Shown: positions 17,196 to 27,500 of the stretch, in pieces
How the letters are laid out: every line of letters begins with the position of its first letter
Position numbering within the stretch: position 1 is the first letter of the stretch
From: SB25 sp050180705
GTDB taxonomy: Bacteria > Bacteroidota > Bacteroidia > Bacteroidales > Tenuifilaceae
Length of the DNA stretch: 64,000 nt
NCBI GenBank assembly: GCA_050180705.1
Contig: JBFXDX010000009.1
Coordinates: forward strand, 62,001 to 126,000
Direction: 5' to 3'
Made by a program: the position numbers and the translations under genes
The notes under the pieces: model-generated
Database searches by the model: none
What the model was told of the DNA's origin: nothing
The model's input: the letters and a program-made list of their open reading frames with translations, nothing else

Positions 17196-20100
17196 TTACT
17201 TGCGCTGTGAATACTTTCCAATGAACAAATCTAATCCACTTTCAACTTCATTCTTCAACTCGGTTTGCCCATAAGTTCCAGCCAAATTTCCCAATTCATT
17301 TAAGGTTTGTAAATTAACCCTAAAGTCGTAGCTAAAATAACCATCGAACCGAGGACCAAGACTAGTAATGTATTTCAATTTTTGAAGTATAATATCATTG
17401 TACTTCTTTACAATTTCATTGGCTCTATCGGTTTGGTTCAACTTATAGTAAGACTCTGCAATGCCTATCATGTAAAAATCATAAGGATATTTTTCGTGAG
17501 GCATCAACTCATAAACCTTATTCAACACATTAATCGCAGAATCCTTTTTATTCTCCTGAATAAGCAAATCGGCCAAGCGGTTAAATGTATTGCGAATCTT
17601 AAGAACCATTGCTGTTCTTTGATTATTATAGTCGATAAATACATCGGGCTCATTCATTCTACCCCATTTGAAGGTATTCATCAATTTATCGTAAAGAATA
17701 TCAGAATCGATTCTTCCAATCGAGAGAAAATCAGGTGCTTTATACTTTATTGGAACAAGACGATAAGCAAATCCATCGTGCTGCAGATAATCGGCCAAGC
17801 CAACATCGCTATCACCATAAGGCGAAACAAAGTAAACAGGTCGCTCCCAGTTGTTATTCGCAATAATGTCGAGAATAATCATTGCGCTTTTTTGAATATA
17901 GTTCCCTTTAAGCGACCACTCCATTGTAGGAACAATTAGCGATTCATCCTTTTCTTTAACAGTTCCAGACGCCAATACTTTACTCTTATCAACAGTAAAC
18001 TTTACTTGATTGGATGGAATATAATCAATTGGAGATTCTCCAGCCATTTGAAGACGCGTATTGATATCATCGCTAGCCACAAAATTCATCAAACTCTTTA
18101 ACTCAACCGCTTCGTTTATTCTATTGTAAATATAAACCACATCCCTAGTTCCCTGAATATACTGGTTATGATTCATCGAAATTGGTAACGGTTTTGAATC
18201 GTAACATTTCGTTTTCATTTGATCGATATACCAATCGGTGCCAAGCAAACTTAGGTTCACAATCCGAACATCTTTACGAACGCCCTCAACCTCTTGAGCA
18301 TACCACAAGGGAAAAGTATCATTATCGCCATTTGTAAAGAGTATTGCATTGGGTGCGCAAGAGTTAAGGTAATCTTCTGCAAAATCCCGTGCAGTATAAC
18401 GTCCTGACCTATCATGATCGTCCCAGTTTTCTGTTGCAAGAATTAAAGGAACGGCCATGCAAAGTACACCCGCGGCGCCAGCGGCGCTTGTTTCCGAAAT
18501 AATCTTTTTGAACCATTCGTAAACTGCTAAAACACCCAATCCAATCCAAATTGTAAAAGCATAAAATGAACCAGCGTAAGCATAATCACGTTCACGTGGC
18601 TGTAATGGATATTGATTTAGATAGACAACAATTGCCAAACCTGTCAATAAGAACAGCATGAAAACAACCAAAAAATTACGCTTATCGCGCTTAGCAATAA
18701 GTTGATAGTATATACCTATTAACCCAAGAATTAAAGGTAGAAAATAGTATACGTTCCGCGAAGGATGATTCTTAGCATCATCGGTAAGTTCATCCTGATT
18801 TCCGAGAAATATAGCATCAATCGGCTTAATACCACTAACCCAATTTCCATTATCAATACCGCCCTGACTTTGTACATCATCCTGACGTCCAACAAAATTC
18901 CACATAAAATAACGAATATACATGTGCCCAACCTGATAACGGAAGAAGTACAAAAGGTTTTCACCAAAAGTTGGAACATATCGAGTTTCGTTTTCACCAT
19001 TTCGAGATGGAATTGTTATTGGCTTACCCTCAACATCGCCCCATTTTTTATACTCTTCAACATGATCCTCTGCAGGACTATACATTCTAGGGAATATAGT
19101 TTTGAACCTATCGTCAAACTCATACTCCGTCTTTAGCCAAGTTTCTACATACTTACCGTCCTTCTGAATTCTAGTGGTCAAGTCGTGCGTTTTGGATACA
19201 GGAGCATTATAGTACTGACCGTAAAAAAGAGGGCGATCGCCATACTGTTCACGGTTTAGATAGTTAATCATCGAGAACACATGCGAAGGGTTATTTTCAT
19301 TTATAGGAGTATTAACCCTAGCCCTAACCAATATTAATGAGTAAGAAGAGTAACCGATGAGAATAACTGTCACCCCAAGTAATACTGTATTAAATATCAC
19401 ATGGCTTTTCTTATGGGTATAAATTATACCTAATGTCAATGCTGCAAAAACAAGTATAATATAAAAGATAAAGCCAGTGAAGTAGGGTAATCCAAAGCCA
19501 TTTACAAACATCAACTCAAACAAAGACCCAACCTTAAAAAGACCTGGAATTATAATGTATAAAATGGCTAAAAGAATAACCGAAGAAATCGAAAAAGTAA
19601 GCAATATACCATTTCGAGTTGTTTTATGCTTTCTGAAATAGCAAACAAAAGCAATTGCTGGGATTGTTAAAAGATTAAGTAAATGGACTCCTATTGACAA
19701 CCCCATCATGTAAGCAATAAGAATCAGCCATCTATTTGCATGGGGCTCATCGGCAACATCCTCCCATTTAAGAATAGCCCAAACAACAATCGCCGTAAAA
19801 AATGAAGACATAGCATAAACCTCACCCTCAACTGCAGAAAACCAAAAAGTATCGGAAAAAGTATAAGCCAAAGCACCAATTGCACCGCTAGCCATTACTG
19901 CAACCATTTGAGCAATAGATGGGCTTTCTACATCCTTAATAATTAACTTACGAGCAAGGTGAGTAATTGTCCAAAACAAGAAAAGAATTGTGAATGCACT
20001 TGCAAGTGCCGACATGGAGTTAACCATCATGGCCACATGCGAAGGATTACTAGCAAAAAGAGAAAAAAATCGAGCAACAAGCAAGAAAAATGGAGCTCCA

Positions 20101-20255
20101 GGGGGATGTCCTACTTCGAGTTTAAATGCTGTTGCAATAAATTCGCCACAATCCCAAAAACTAGCAGTTGGTTCAATGGTCAATAAATAAACAATGGCCG
20201 AAATAGCAAAAATAAACCATCCGGTAATGTTGTTAATCCTTTTAAATGTGATCAT
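17196..20255 (-). CDS. DUF2723 membrane protein, O-mannosyltransferase-like
   Basis: This 1019-residue polytopic protein has an N-terminal GT-C-like module of DUF2723 (related to TMEM260 and protein O-mannosyltransferases). The opening 'FAISAIVYLLTIEPTASFWDCGEFIATAFKLEVGHPPGAPFFLLVARFFSLF' carries the D-C-G-E signature that holds the catalytic acidic residues of the family. Roughly a dozen membrane segments follow to about residue 600. The C-terminal 350 residues are soluble ('NGDNDTFPLWYAQEVEGVRKDVRIVNLSLLGTDWYIDQMK') and end in TPR-like helices. It may transfer sugar to exported proteins, as in the general O-glycosylation of Bacteroidota. It is transcribed alone. Confidence 0.9.
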   Translation of the reverse strand: MITFKRINNITGWFIFAISAIVYLLTIEPTASFWDCGEFIATAFKLEVGHPPGAPFFLLVARFFSLFASNPSHVAMMVNSMSALASAFTILFLFWTITHLARKLIIKDVESPSIAQMVAVMASGAIGALAYTFSDTFWFSAVEGEVYAMSSFFTAIVVWAILKWEDVADEPHANRWLILIAYMMGLSIGVHLLNLLTIPAIAFVCYFRKHKTTRNGILLTFSISSVILLAILYIIIPGLFKVGSLFELMFVNGFGLPYFTGFIFYIILVFAALTLGIIYTHKKSHVIFNTVLLGVTVILIGYSSYSLILVRARVNTPINENNPSHVFSMINYLNREQYGDRPLFYGQYYNAPVSKTHDLTTRIQKDGKYVETWLKTEYEFDDRFKTIFPRMYSPAEDHVEEYKKWGDVEGKPITIPSRNGENETRYVPTFGENLLYFFRYQVGHMYIRYFMWNFVGRQDDVQSQGGIDNGNWVSGIKPIDAIFLGNQDELTDDAKNHPSRNVYYFLPLILGLIGIYYQLIAKRDKRNFLVVFMLFLLTGLAIVVYLNQYPLQPRERDYAYAGSFYAFTIWIGLGVLAVYEWFKKIISETSAAGAAGVLCMAVPLILATENWDDHDRSGRYTARDFAEDYLNSCAPNAILFTNGDNDTFPLWYAQEVEGVRKDVRIVNLSLLGTDWYIDQMKTKCYDSKPLPISMNHNQYIQGTRDVVYIYNRINEAVELKSLMNFVASDDINTRLQMAGESPIDYIPSNQVKFTVDKSKVLASGTVKEKDESLIVPTMEWSLKGNYIQKSAMIILDIIANNNWERPVYFVSPYGDSDVGLADYLQHDGFAYRLVPIKYKAPDFLSIGRIDSDILYDKLMNTFKWGRMNEPDVFIDYNNQRTAMVLKIRNTFNRLADLLIQENKKDSAINVLNKVYELMPHEKYPYDFYMIGIAESYYKLNQTDRANEIVKKYNDIILQKLKYITSLGPRFDGYFSYDFRVNLQTLNELGNLAGTYGQTELKNEVESGLDLFIGKYSQRK

Positions 20256-20330
20256 CTGATTTTGGACTTAAGTAAAATACTAAAACTTACAGATTATTTG
20301 AATAAAGTCAATACGCCTAACATTAAAAAG

Positions 20331-20338
20331 CAAAAGTA
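20331..20338 (-). promoter_or_regulatory. -7 box upstream of the DUF2723 gene
   Basis: The complement reads TACTTTTG, an exact TAnnTTTG match, about 75 bases before the DUF2723 start. No clear -33 box is seen. Confidence 0.35.
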
Positions 20339-20626
20339 GAACTTTTTAAAGATTAAAGAGTTTTTACAATACAAATCTTTGTTAAATGCAATTCTAACTA
20401 TGTTTTTAAGAAACTTTAATCGAAAACTAACTCAAAAAATTCCGAAATAATAACATTTTTATAGCTCAAACAACAATATTCCTAGATTTTTCTAGCTTAA
20501 GACAATATTATGTATTTTTTTCCCATATTTAATGCGCTTCATAGGATACAACAATCAAAATAACTTAATTTGAAACTTATACTGTAACCTATTTTGATAA
20601 AGTAATTTATAATAGAATTAATGACT

Positions 20627-20634
20627 TAACTTTG
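20627..20634 (+). promoter_or_regulatory. -7 box for the SUI1/YciH gene
   Basis: TAACTTTG is an exact match, 32 bases before the ATG at 20667. The -33 element is weak. Confidence 0.45.
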
Positions 20635-20666
20635 ACCACAATTTTTAATTGACAAATCAATTCACA

Positions 20667-21011
20667 ATGAGTAAAGAACAAGACTGGAAAACTAAGTTAA
20701 GTTTTGCATATTCTACAAATCCCGACTTTAACCCTGAAGAAGAAGAGCAACCCTTAGAAAGTAAAATGCCAAACCAACAAAGCCTACTTGTAACTTTCGA
20801 AAGAAAGCATCGAGGAGGAAAATCCGTAACACTAATCAAGAATTTTATTGGCACTACAGAAGAAATGGAGGATCTCTGCAAAAAAATTAAAACAAAATGC
20901 GGGGTAGGTGGAGCAATTAAAGAAGGAGAAATACTCATTCAAGGAGAAATAAAACAAAAGGTAGCCGAATTACTCAAAGAATGGGGATATAAGGTTAAAG
21001 TTTCGGGGTAA
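20667..21011 (+). CDS. SUI1/eIF1-family translation factor (YciH)
   Basis: This 114-residue protein is the bacterial homologue of eIF1, which proofreads start-codon and initiator-tRNA selection on the small ribosomal subunit. The conserved core is 'VTFERKHRGGKSVTLIKNFIGTTEEMEDLCKKIKTKCGVGGAIKEGEILIQGEIKQKVAELLKEWGYKVK', including the R-x-G-G-K and K-x-x-C-G-x-G-G motifs. The ATG at 20667 follows a -7 box at 20627; an in-frame TTG 18 bases earlier is less likely. It is followed by an envelope protein gene 46 bp downstream. Confidence 0.92.
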   Translation: MSKEQDWKTKLSFAYSTNPDFNPEEEEQPLESKMPNQQSLLVTFERKHRGGKSVTLIKNFIGTTEEMEDLCKKIKTKCGVGGAIKEGEILIQGEIKQKVAELLKEWGYKVKVSG

Positions 21012-21057
21012 AAATTACTTAATTACTAAAAATAAGCACCTTATAATAAAACGCTAG

Positions 21058-23907
21058 TTGAAAAGAATATTTCTCATAGGATTTCTCATCATCATTACAA
21101 AATCGCTACTGGCTCAATACTACGAAACGGGTGTTGAGCCATTTGCGACTAAATGGAGACAAATAACAGATGGAGATATTCGAGTAATTTATCCATCGGA
21201 TAATGAGTTATATGCAAATATCTACTTAAATCTTTTAAAAACAACAGACTCTTTAGTTGGAAAAGATTTTTCCGTTACAAAATCTAAAATCGATGTGGTA
21301 TTACATAACCACTCTGTTCTATCAAACGGATTTGTAGCATGGGCACCTCGAAGGATGGAACTTATCACCCACCCTACTTACGATGGATATGCTCAGCCCT
21401 GGATCAAACAACTCTCAACTCATGAAATGAGACATGTAAAGCAAATGTATTCGCTAAACAGAAATTTCGTTAAATTCACTTCATATATTTTTGGCCAACA
21501 GGCAACAGGATTGGCTGCTGGATTTGTTCCTCTCTGGTTTCTTGAAGGTGATGCAGTTGCCACAGAAACATCATTTTCCTTCTCTGGTCGCGGAAGAACC
21601 GCTTCATTCTTCCAACAATACAGAGCACATTATTTAAAGTTTGAAAAAACATTCTCGTACGATAAATGGCTATTAGGCTCATATAAAGATTTTATTCCAA
21701 ATCATTATAATTTTGGTTATCAAATTGTAACATATGGCAACTTAAAATATGGATCTAACATTTGGAATAACACTCTCGACTACGTTACACGAAAACCGTT
21801 TACAATATTTCCATTCTATTTTGGGCTAAAGAAAACAATTGGTCTTTCACGAAAACAACTTGCCAGCAATGCCTTTCAATATCAAGATAGCATTTGGACA
21901 AACAACGCAAAAGCACAAAGTTATACAGTAAAATCACAGATAATCCCTGATTCAAAAGATTACACAAACTATGAATATCCCTATCAGGTAAACGATTCCA
22001 CAATAATCGCATACAAAACATCAATCAAAGACATTGCATCGTTCAATGAAATCGACATAAATACTTCCAAAGAAAAAATAATAATTCGACCAGGCAGCTT
22101 ATTAGGAAAACCATACATTAACGACAGTTTAATAATTTGGTCGGAATACAAGCCCCATATCCGATGGGAATACAAAAACTTCGGGCAGGTTGTAAAATAT
22201 AACTATAAAACAAAACAGAAGACACTATACATCAATAAAGGCATGCTTGGTTCACCAACATACCGAAGTTCAGACAAAAGTGTATACTGTCTTGAATATA
22301 TGCCAAATGGCAATTTCAGGTTGGTATCACTAACTTCCTCAAATTCATCTATAGAAATACTTAATTTTTCGAACAACAAAGAACCCTTTGAACTATTGAT
22401 CGATAATAAAACGGACCAACTATTTGTTGGCATTACAACCAACAAAGGAAAAGAAATCCGCGAAGTTTCACCAGACTACACAACAAAACTAATTTTAGGC
22501 CCAACTTATCTAGACATAAACTCAATACAAGTTCAAGATAGCTTAATTGTATTCGCCGCAACAAACAACTATACAGAGAATATTTATATTCATAATATAC
22601 AAAAGAACAGCACATTTGAATTAATAAACTCTAAATTTGGTTCAAATTATCCTTCTTTTAGTCAGAAAAAATCAATACTGTTCTCAAACTATTCATGTAG
22701 CGGATACAAAATAAGTAAACTAGACAGTATTAAACAAAATTTACTATTCAATATTAACACTATAGCAAACGATGAATTCACAACATATTTAACAGGAAAA
22801 GCAAGTGTAAACATAGACACCTTAAAAATTGCTGAAACAACTTATAAATCGAAACCCTACACAGGAATTGGATCAATCTTCAATTTTCACAGCTGGGCTC
22901 CATTCTACTTTAACCCTTATAATACAGAAGCAGAAGGAACCTCTGTAAACCTTGGAGCCACTGCCATGTCACAAAATTTAACAGGAAATACAGTTTTTGT
23001 GCTTGGTTATGGATATGGCAACTCACACATGTTTAGAGCAAATCTCAGATATTACGGTTTTTGGCCTGTGTTCTCGTTAAGCTATGAACTATTCGACACC
23101 TATGCAACTCTTTATGAAGTCAAAAATGCAAACTATGCCACTAACACCCGAAGGAATAAAATAAAACTATACACATATCTACCATTAACTTTAAGTAATA
23201 ACAATATAAATACTTATTTACAATTATTTAGCAGTATAGAAAGAACTAACGACTACCTATTTGAAGAATCGGATTATAAGTATAGATCGGGATTATTCCA
23301 AATGAAAAACGGGATATATTTCCATATTTTAAGACAGTTGTCGCACCGCGACCTTTTACCAAAATATGGAATTACGTTTATTGCCCAAAGGGTTGAGGCT
23401 CCTTATAACAAAAATAACATAGGTTCATTAAATGCACTTAATACAACACTATATTTACCGGGATTTATCTGGAATCATCACATAAAATTAACGGGATCAT
23501 TTCAAAAACAGCATCTTGTAAATTACTACTTATCAAACAAAGTAAATCCCCCCAGAGGATACTCCTTGTTTGGATCTGAAATATTTCATGGTTTTACCGC
23601 CGACTATTTATTTCCACTGGCTTATCCTGATTGTGCAATTGGCTCGCTATTATACATCAAACGTTTCTCGGTTGATTTGTTCTACGATAAAGCTATCAAT
23701 TCATATCCATCAGTCGATAAATATACCCTTCAATCAGTTGGTTTCGAAATTAACATTGACTTTCATCTGTTTAGAACTAGGTATCCGTTCCGCCTGAAAT
23801 ACCAACAAGCATTTATAGGAAATCTATACAGTTCATATAACAACGTTAGCCTAACCTATGATATATATGGAGGAAGCGGGATGTGGAAAAAAGAAACGGA
23901 ACATTAA
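21058..23907 (+). CDS. exported HExxH metalloprotease with beta-propeller and outer-membrane barrel
   Basis: This is a 949-residue protein. The only reasonable start is TTG at 21058, directly after an in-frame TAG; it gives a clean signal peptide ('KRIFLIGFLIIITKSLLAQ'). Residues about 20-270 carry a zincin motif 'STHEMRHVKQMY' (H122, E123, H126) and a downstream 'FLEGDAVATET' (E163), the gluzincin arrangement of ligands. Residues about 290-600 look like TolB/DPP-IV-type propeller blades ('SLLGKPYINDSLIIWSEY'). The last 330 residues show alternating amphipathic strands ('TVFVLGYGYGNSHMFRANLRYYGFWPVFSLSYELF') suggestive of an outer-membrane barrel. Function is unknown beyond probable surface or periplasmic proteolysis. 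Confidence 0.75.
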   Translation: MKRIFLIGFLIIITKSLLAQYYETGVEPFATKWRQITDGDIRVIYPSDNELYANIYLNLLKTTDSLVGKDFSVTKSKIDVVLHNHSVLSNGFVAWAPRRMELITHPTYDGYAQPWIKQLSTHEMRHVKQMYSLNRNFVKFTSYIFGQQATGLAAGFVPLWFLEGDAVATETSFSFSGRGRTASFFQQYRAHYLKFEKTFSYDKWLLGSYKDFIPNHYNFGYQIVTYGNLKYGSNIWNNTLDYVTRKPFTIFPFYFGLKKTIGLSRKQLASNAFQYQDSIWTNNAKAQSYTVKSQIIPDSKDYTNYEYPYQVNDSTIIAYKTSIKDIASFNEIDINTSKEKIIIRPGSLLGKPYINDSLIIWSEYKPHIRWEYKNFGQVVKYNYKTKQKTLYINKGMLGSPTYRSSDKSVYCLEYMPNGNFRLVSLTSSNSSIEILNFSNNKEPFELLIDNKTDQLFVGITTNKGKEIREVSPDYTTKLILGPTYLDINSIQVQDSLIVFAATNNYTENIYIHNIQKNSTFELINSKFGSNYPSFSQKKSILFSNYSCSGYKISKLDSIKQNLLFNINTIANDEFTTYLTGKASVNIDTLKIAETTYKSKPYTGIGSIFNFHSWAPFYFNPYNTEAEGTSVNLGATAMSQNLTGNTVFVLGYGYGNSHMFRANLRYYGFWPVFSLSYELFDTYATLYEVKNANYATNTRRNKIKLYTYLPLTLSNNNINTYLQLFSSIERTNDYLFEESDYKYRSGLFQMKNGIYFHILRQLSHRDLLPKYGITFIAQRVEAPYNKNNIGSLNALNTTLYLPGFIWNHHIKLTGSFQKQHLVNYYLSNKVNPPRGYSLFGSEIFHGFTADYLFPLAYPDCAIGSLLYIKRFSVDLFYDKAINSYPSVDKYTLQSVGFEINIDFHLFRTRYPFRLKYQQAFIGNLYSSYNNVSLTYDIYGGSGMWKKETEH

Positions 23908-23927
23908 ATTCTGAAAAAGCGTAAAAA

Positions 23928-24482
23928 ATGGATATGAATTCAATATCGGACTTAAAAAAAGAACTCCGAAAGGAAATTCGCCAAAAGAAAAAACTTATTG
24001 GCGCTGAAGATGCAAAAACTAGGGCAGATCTTGTTTTTGCACAGGTTGAAACTTTGGATGAATTTAAAAAAGCCAATGTTGTTCTTGCTTTTTGGTCGTT
24101 ACCAGATGAGATTCCAACATATGAATTCATTTCTAAATGGGGGGAAACAAAAAAAATTGTTCTGCCTGTAGTTATTGGCGATGATCTTGAATTAAGATTA
24201 TATAGCAACGCTGAAAATCTGGTGCAAAGTGGTGACTTTAAAATAATGGAACCAATCACAGGACAAATAATTAACCCGTCGGAAATAGAGTTTGCCATAA
24301 TCCCTGGCGTTGCGTTTGACAAAAAAGGGAATCGGCTTGGTCGTGGAAAAGGATTTTATGATAGACTCATGCCACAACTTGGTAGAATAATGAAAGTGGG
24401 AATTGGCTATGAATTTCAATTGGTAGACTCTGTTCCTGTTGCAGAATTTGATCTACCCATTGATGTAGTAATATGTAATTAA
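23928..24482 (+). CDS. 5-formyltetrahydrofolate cyclo-ligase
   Basis: This 184-residue enzyme (MTHFS/YgfA family) converts 5-formyl-THF to 5,10-methenyl-THF with ATP, recycling a folate that inhibits other enzymes. Signatures are the N-terminal 'KKELRKEIRQKKKLI', 'VVLAFWSLPDEIPTYEFI', 'KKIVLPVVIGDDLELRLY' and the C-terminal ATP/folate-binding 'AIIPGVAFDKKGNRLGRGKGFYDRLMP', which is diagnostic. It lies 20 bp after the metalloprotease gene and 30 bp before the endonuclease gene and may be transcribed with them. Confidence 0.94.
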   Translation: MDMNSISDLKKELRKEIRQKKKLIGAEDAKTRADLVFAQVETLDEFKKANVVLAFWSLPDEIPTYEFISKWGETKKIVLPVVIGDDLELRLYSNAENLVQSGDFKIMEPITGQIINPSEIEFAIIPGVAFDKKGNRLGRGKGFYDRLMPQLGRIMKVGIGYEFQLVDSVPVAEFDLPIDVVICN

Positions 24483-24512
24483 GAGAATATTATTAATATA
24501 AACATTTATTTC

Positions 24513-27500
24513 ATGAGAGTTTTGGAAAATTTATTAGGAGAAAAACTGGGGAGACTAAAAAACAGGAGGTTTTTTCTTATTGCCCTTTTTATTTTTTCAT
24601 CATCTATTGTTTCCTTTGGGCAAGAACCCGATGGATACTATTCAAGCGCTGATGGTAAATCCGGTAACGATCTAAAAAATGCACTTTACCTAATCATTAA
24701 TAGCCATACTGCATTATCATACGATCAACTCTGGACTGCATTTCAGTACACAGATAAAAAAAGTAATGGAAAGGTTTGGGATATGTATTCAGATATCCCC
24801 AATGGAACTCCTTCCTACGAATTTACTTTTAGTTCTGACCAATGCGGGAGTTATTCTGGAGAAGGAGATTGCTACAATAGAGAACACTCATTTCCAAAAA
24901 GTTGGTTTAATGATGCAACACCAATGTACACCGATCTTTTTCACCTATATCCAACAGATGGATATGTAAATGGAAGAAGGAGTAATTATCCTTTCGGAGA
25001 AGTATCTAGCCCAACTTGGACTTCACAAAACGGCAGCAAACTTGGCCCTTGTTCTTATTCAGGATATAGTGGAACAGTATTTGAACCCATTGACGAATAC
25101 AAAGGAGATTTTGCCCGCTCATACTTTTACATGGTTACCTGTTACCATAACATTGTAGCAAACTGGAATACGGATATGCTTGATGGTAGTCAATTTCCGG
25201 CATTTGCAGAATGGGCAAAAAATATGCTTTTAGAATGGAGTGAAGAAGACCCTGTAAGCCAAAAAGAAATTGACAGAAATAATACTATTTACAACAACTA
25301 TCAACACAACAGAAATCCCTTTATCGATCATCCTGAATACGCTAAACAAATTTGGGGTGACGGTTCTGTAAACGTTTCATTTACAAGTTCAGCAATCACA
25401 TCAGCACAAGCAGGTACGACATATACATATAATATCACTGTTTCGAGCAATCCTGGAGCAACATTTACAATTACGGCATCAACTAAGCCAACATGGTTAA
25501 CATTAACATCAACAGGAAACGGAACGGCAACATTATCTGGAACTCCAGAAGAATCAAACGTGGGAAGTAATCCTGTAGTTCTAAATGTTACTGACGGAAC
25601 CTCTAGTGCAACTCAAAACTTCACCATAACAGTAGCATCTTCAATTATTCCATTACAATTTACAAGTACGCCCGTTACTACCGGGCAAGTTGGAACAGAA
25701 TATAATTATAATGTAGCAGTAACAGGAAATGCCGGAGCAACATTTACAATTACGGCACCCACCAAACCCGATTGGTTAACGCTAACCTCAACGGGTAATG
25801 GCACAGCAACACTTTCGGGAATTCCAACAAGTAGCGGAACAAGTAACGTATTATTAACCGCAGGGGACGGAACAAGTACAACAGATCAATCCTTTAGCAT
25901 TAATATAACTACAGCAACTACAGGTAGTTGGGCTACTGAGACATTCGAAAATATGCCAGCAAATGCATCTTCATATTCAAGCATAAGTTGGGCTGGAGAT
26001 AACAAAATAAATTGGACTGCAACATATGCGCGAACAGACCAGACCATTAACACCAGAGCTATTTGCTTAAAAGACATAACAAGTTCTTTACCATACGTAC
26101 AATCTCAAACCATAACAGGAGGCTGTACTCAAATTAGATTTAAACACCAACAAAAATTTAGTGGAAGTGGTGGAATTATCACTCTATACGTTAATAACAC
26201 AGAGATTGGTACTGCAAATGTTTCGACAACCGAGGAAACTTCAAGTTTTTCATTGAATGCTACAGGCGATTTTGTAATAAAATTAGTAAGTAACGGAGCA
26301 GCAAGAATCGCCATTGATGATTTAGAATGGATTCAGCCCGAATCAACACCAAATGAACTTCCAAATATATCATCGGTGAACCTAGTTCCAACAAATCCAA
26401 CAATAGGACAATCTATAACAATTTCAGCAAATGTTACAGATACAGATGGAACTATTCAAAATGTGATATTAGGCTGGGGAACAACCGAAGAACCAACAGA
26501 TTTCTCCACAACAATGACAGCAAGCGGAGATGTTTATTCAGCAACGATTCCTGCACAATCTCAAATTGGTACGCTTTATTTCAAAATATCTGCAACAGAC
26601 AATACGGGAGATGTTTCATTCTCACATCATTCAATAACAATAACAGAGAACCAAGCACCTACAATAGCCAATATCAGTCAAAATCCAGAAAATCCAACAT
26701 CAACAAGCGATGTAGTAATAAGTGCAATCATTACTGATGCAGAAGGTCGTTTATCTTCTGCCATTTTATACTGGGGACTAGAAGAAAGTAACCTTAGTAA
26801 TCAAATAACAATGGACGCCTCTTCATCAACATGTACCGCAACCATCCCTGCACAAGTCGGTGATCAAACAGTATATTATAAAATTATTGCAAAGGATGCA
26901 GAAAATAATGAGACGCAAAGCAACATTCTTAATTATACTGTTGAAAACAGTACTGGAAACATACTTCCAGTAATTTCGACAATAGTGGTTAATCCAGCAA
27001 GCCCTGTCACTGGTCAGGCTATTACAATTTCTGCCAATATAACAGACGCCGATGGAACTGTTGTTAAAGTTCTTCTAAATTGGGGAACAAGCATAGATGC
27101 TGTTGACTCAAACTTAGAAATGACTGTAAGCGAAAATACTTACTCAGCAACAATACCTGCTCAAAATACTCACGGAACATTATACTACAAAATAGAAGCC
27201 ATTGACAATTCAAACGATACAGCAAAATACAACAACAGTATTGTTATTGATGTAAATGAATTACCAACAATTTCGAGTATTGTCACTTCTCCATCATCAC
27301 CAATGTTCATCGATAACGTAGTTATTTCGGCTCAAGTTATAGATGTTGAGAATCGATTAGGTGATGTAAAACTGTACTGGGGATTAACCGAATCTAGTTT
27401 GACAAACGAAATTACCATGACAAATACAGCCTCAACATTCTCGGCAACAATTCCAGCCCAAGCTGCCAGTCAAACGGTTTACTTCAAAATTACAGCGGTA

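Larger units (their letters stand above)
20256..20666. other. 411-bp AT-rich divergent intergenic region
   Basis: This stretch separates the DUF2723 and SUI1 genes, which are divergent. It holds one -7 box for each direction (20331 on minus, 20627 on plus) and no convincing ORF, hairpin or RNA gene. Confidence 0.6.

Noticed and set aside
17382..17939. 185-codon plus-strand ORF inside the DUF2723 gene
   Set aside because: It is antisense to a conserved coding region and has a low-complexity, Ile/Asn-rich translation; a shadow of the real frame.
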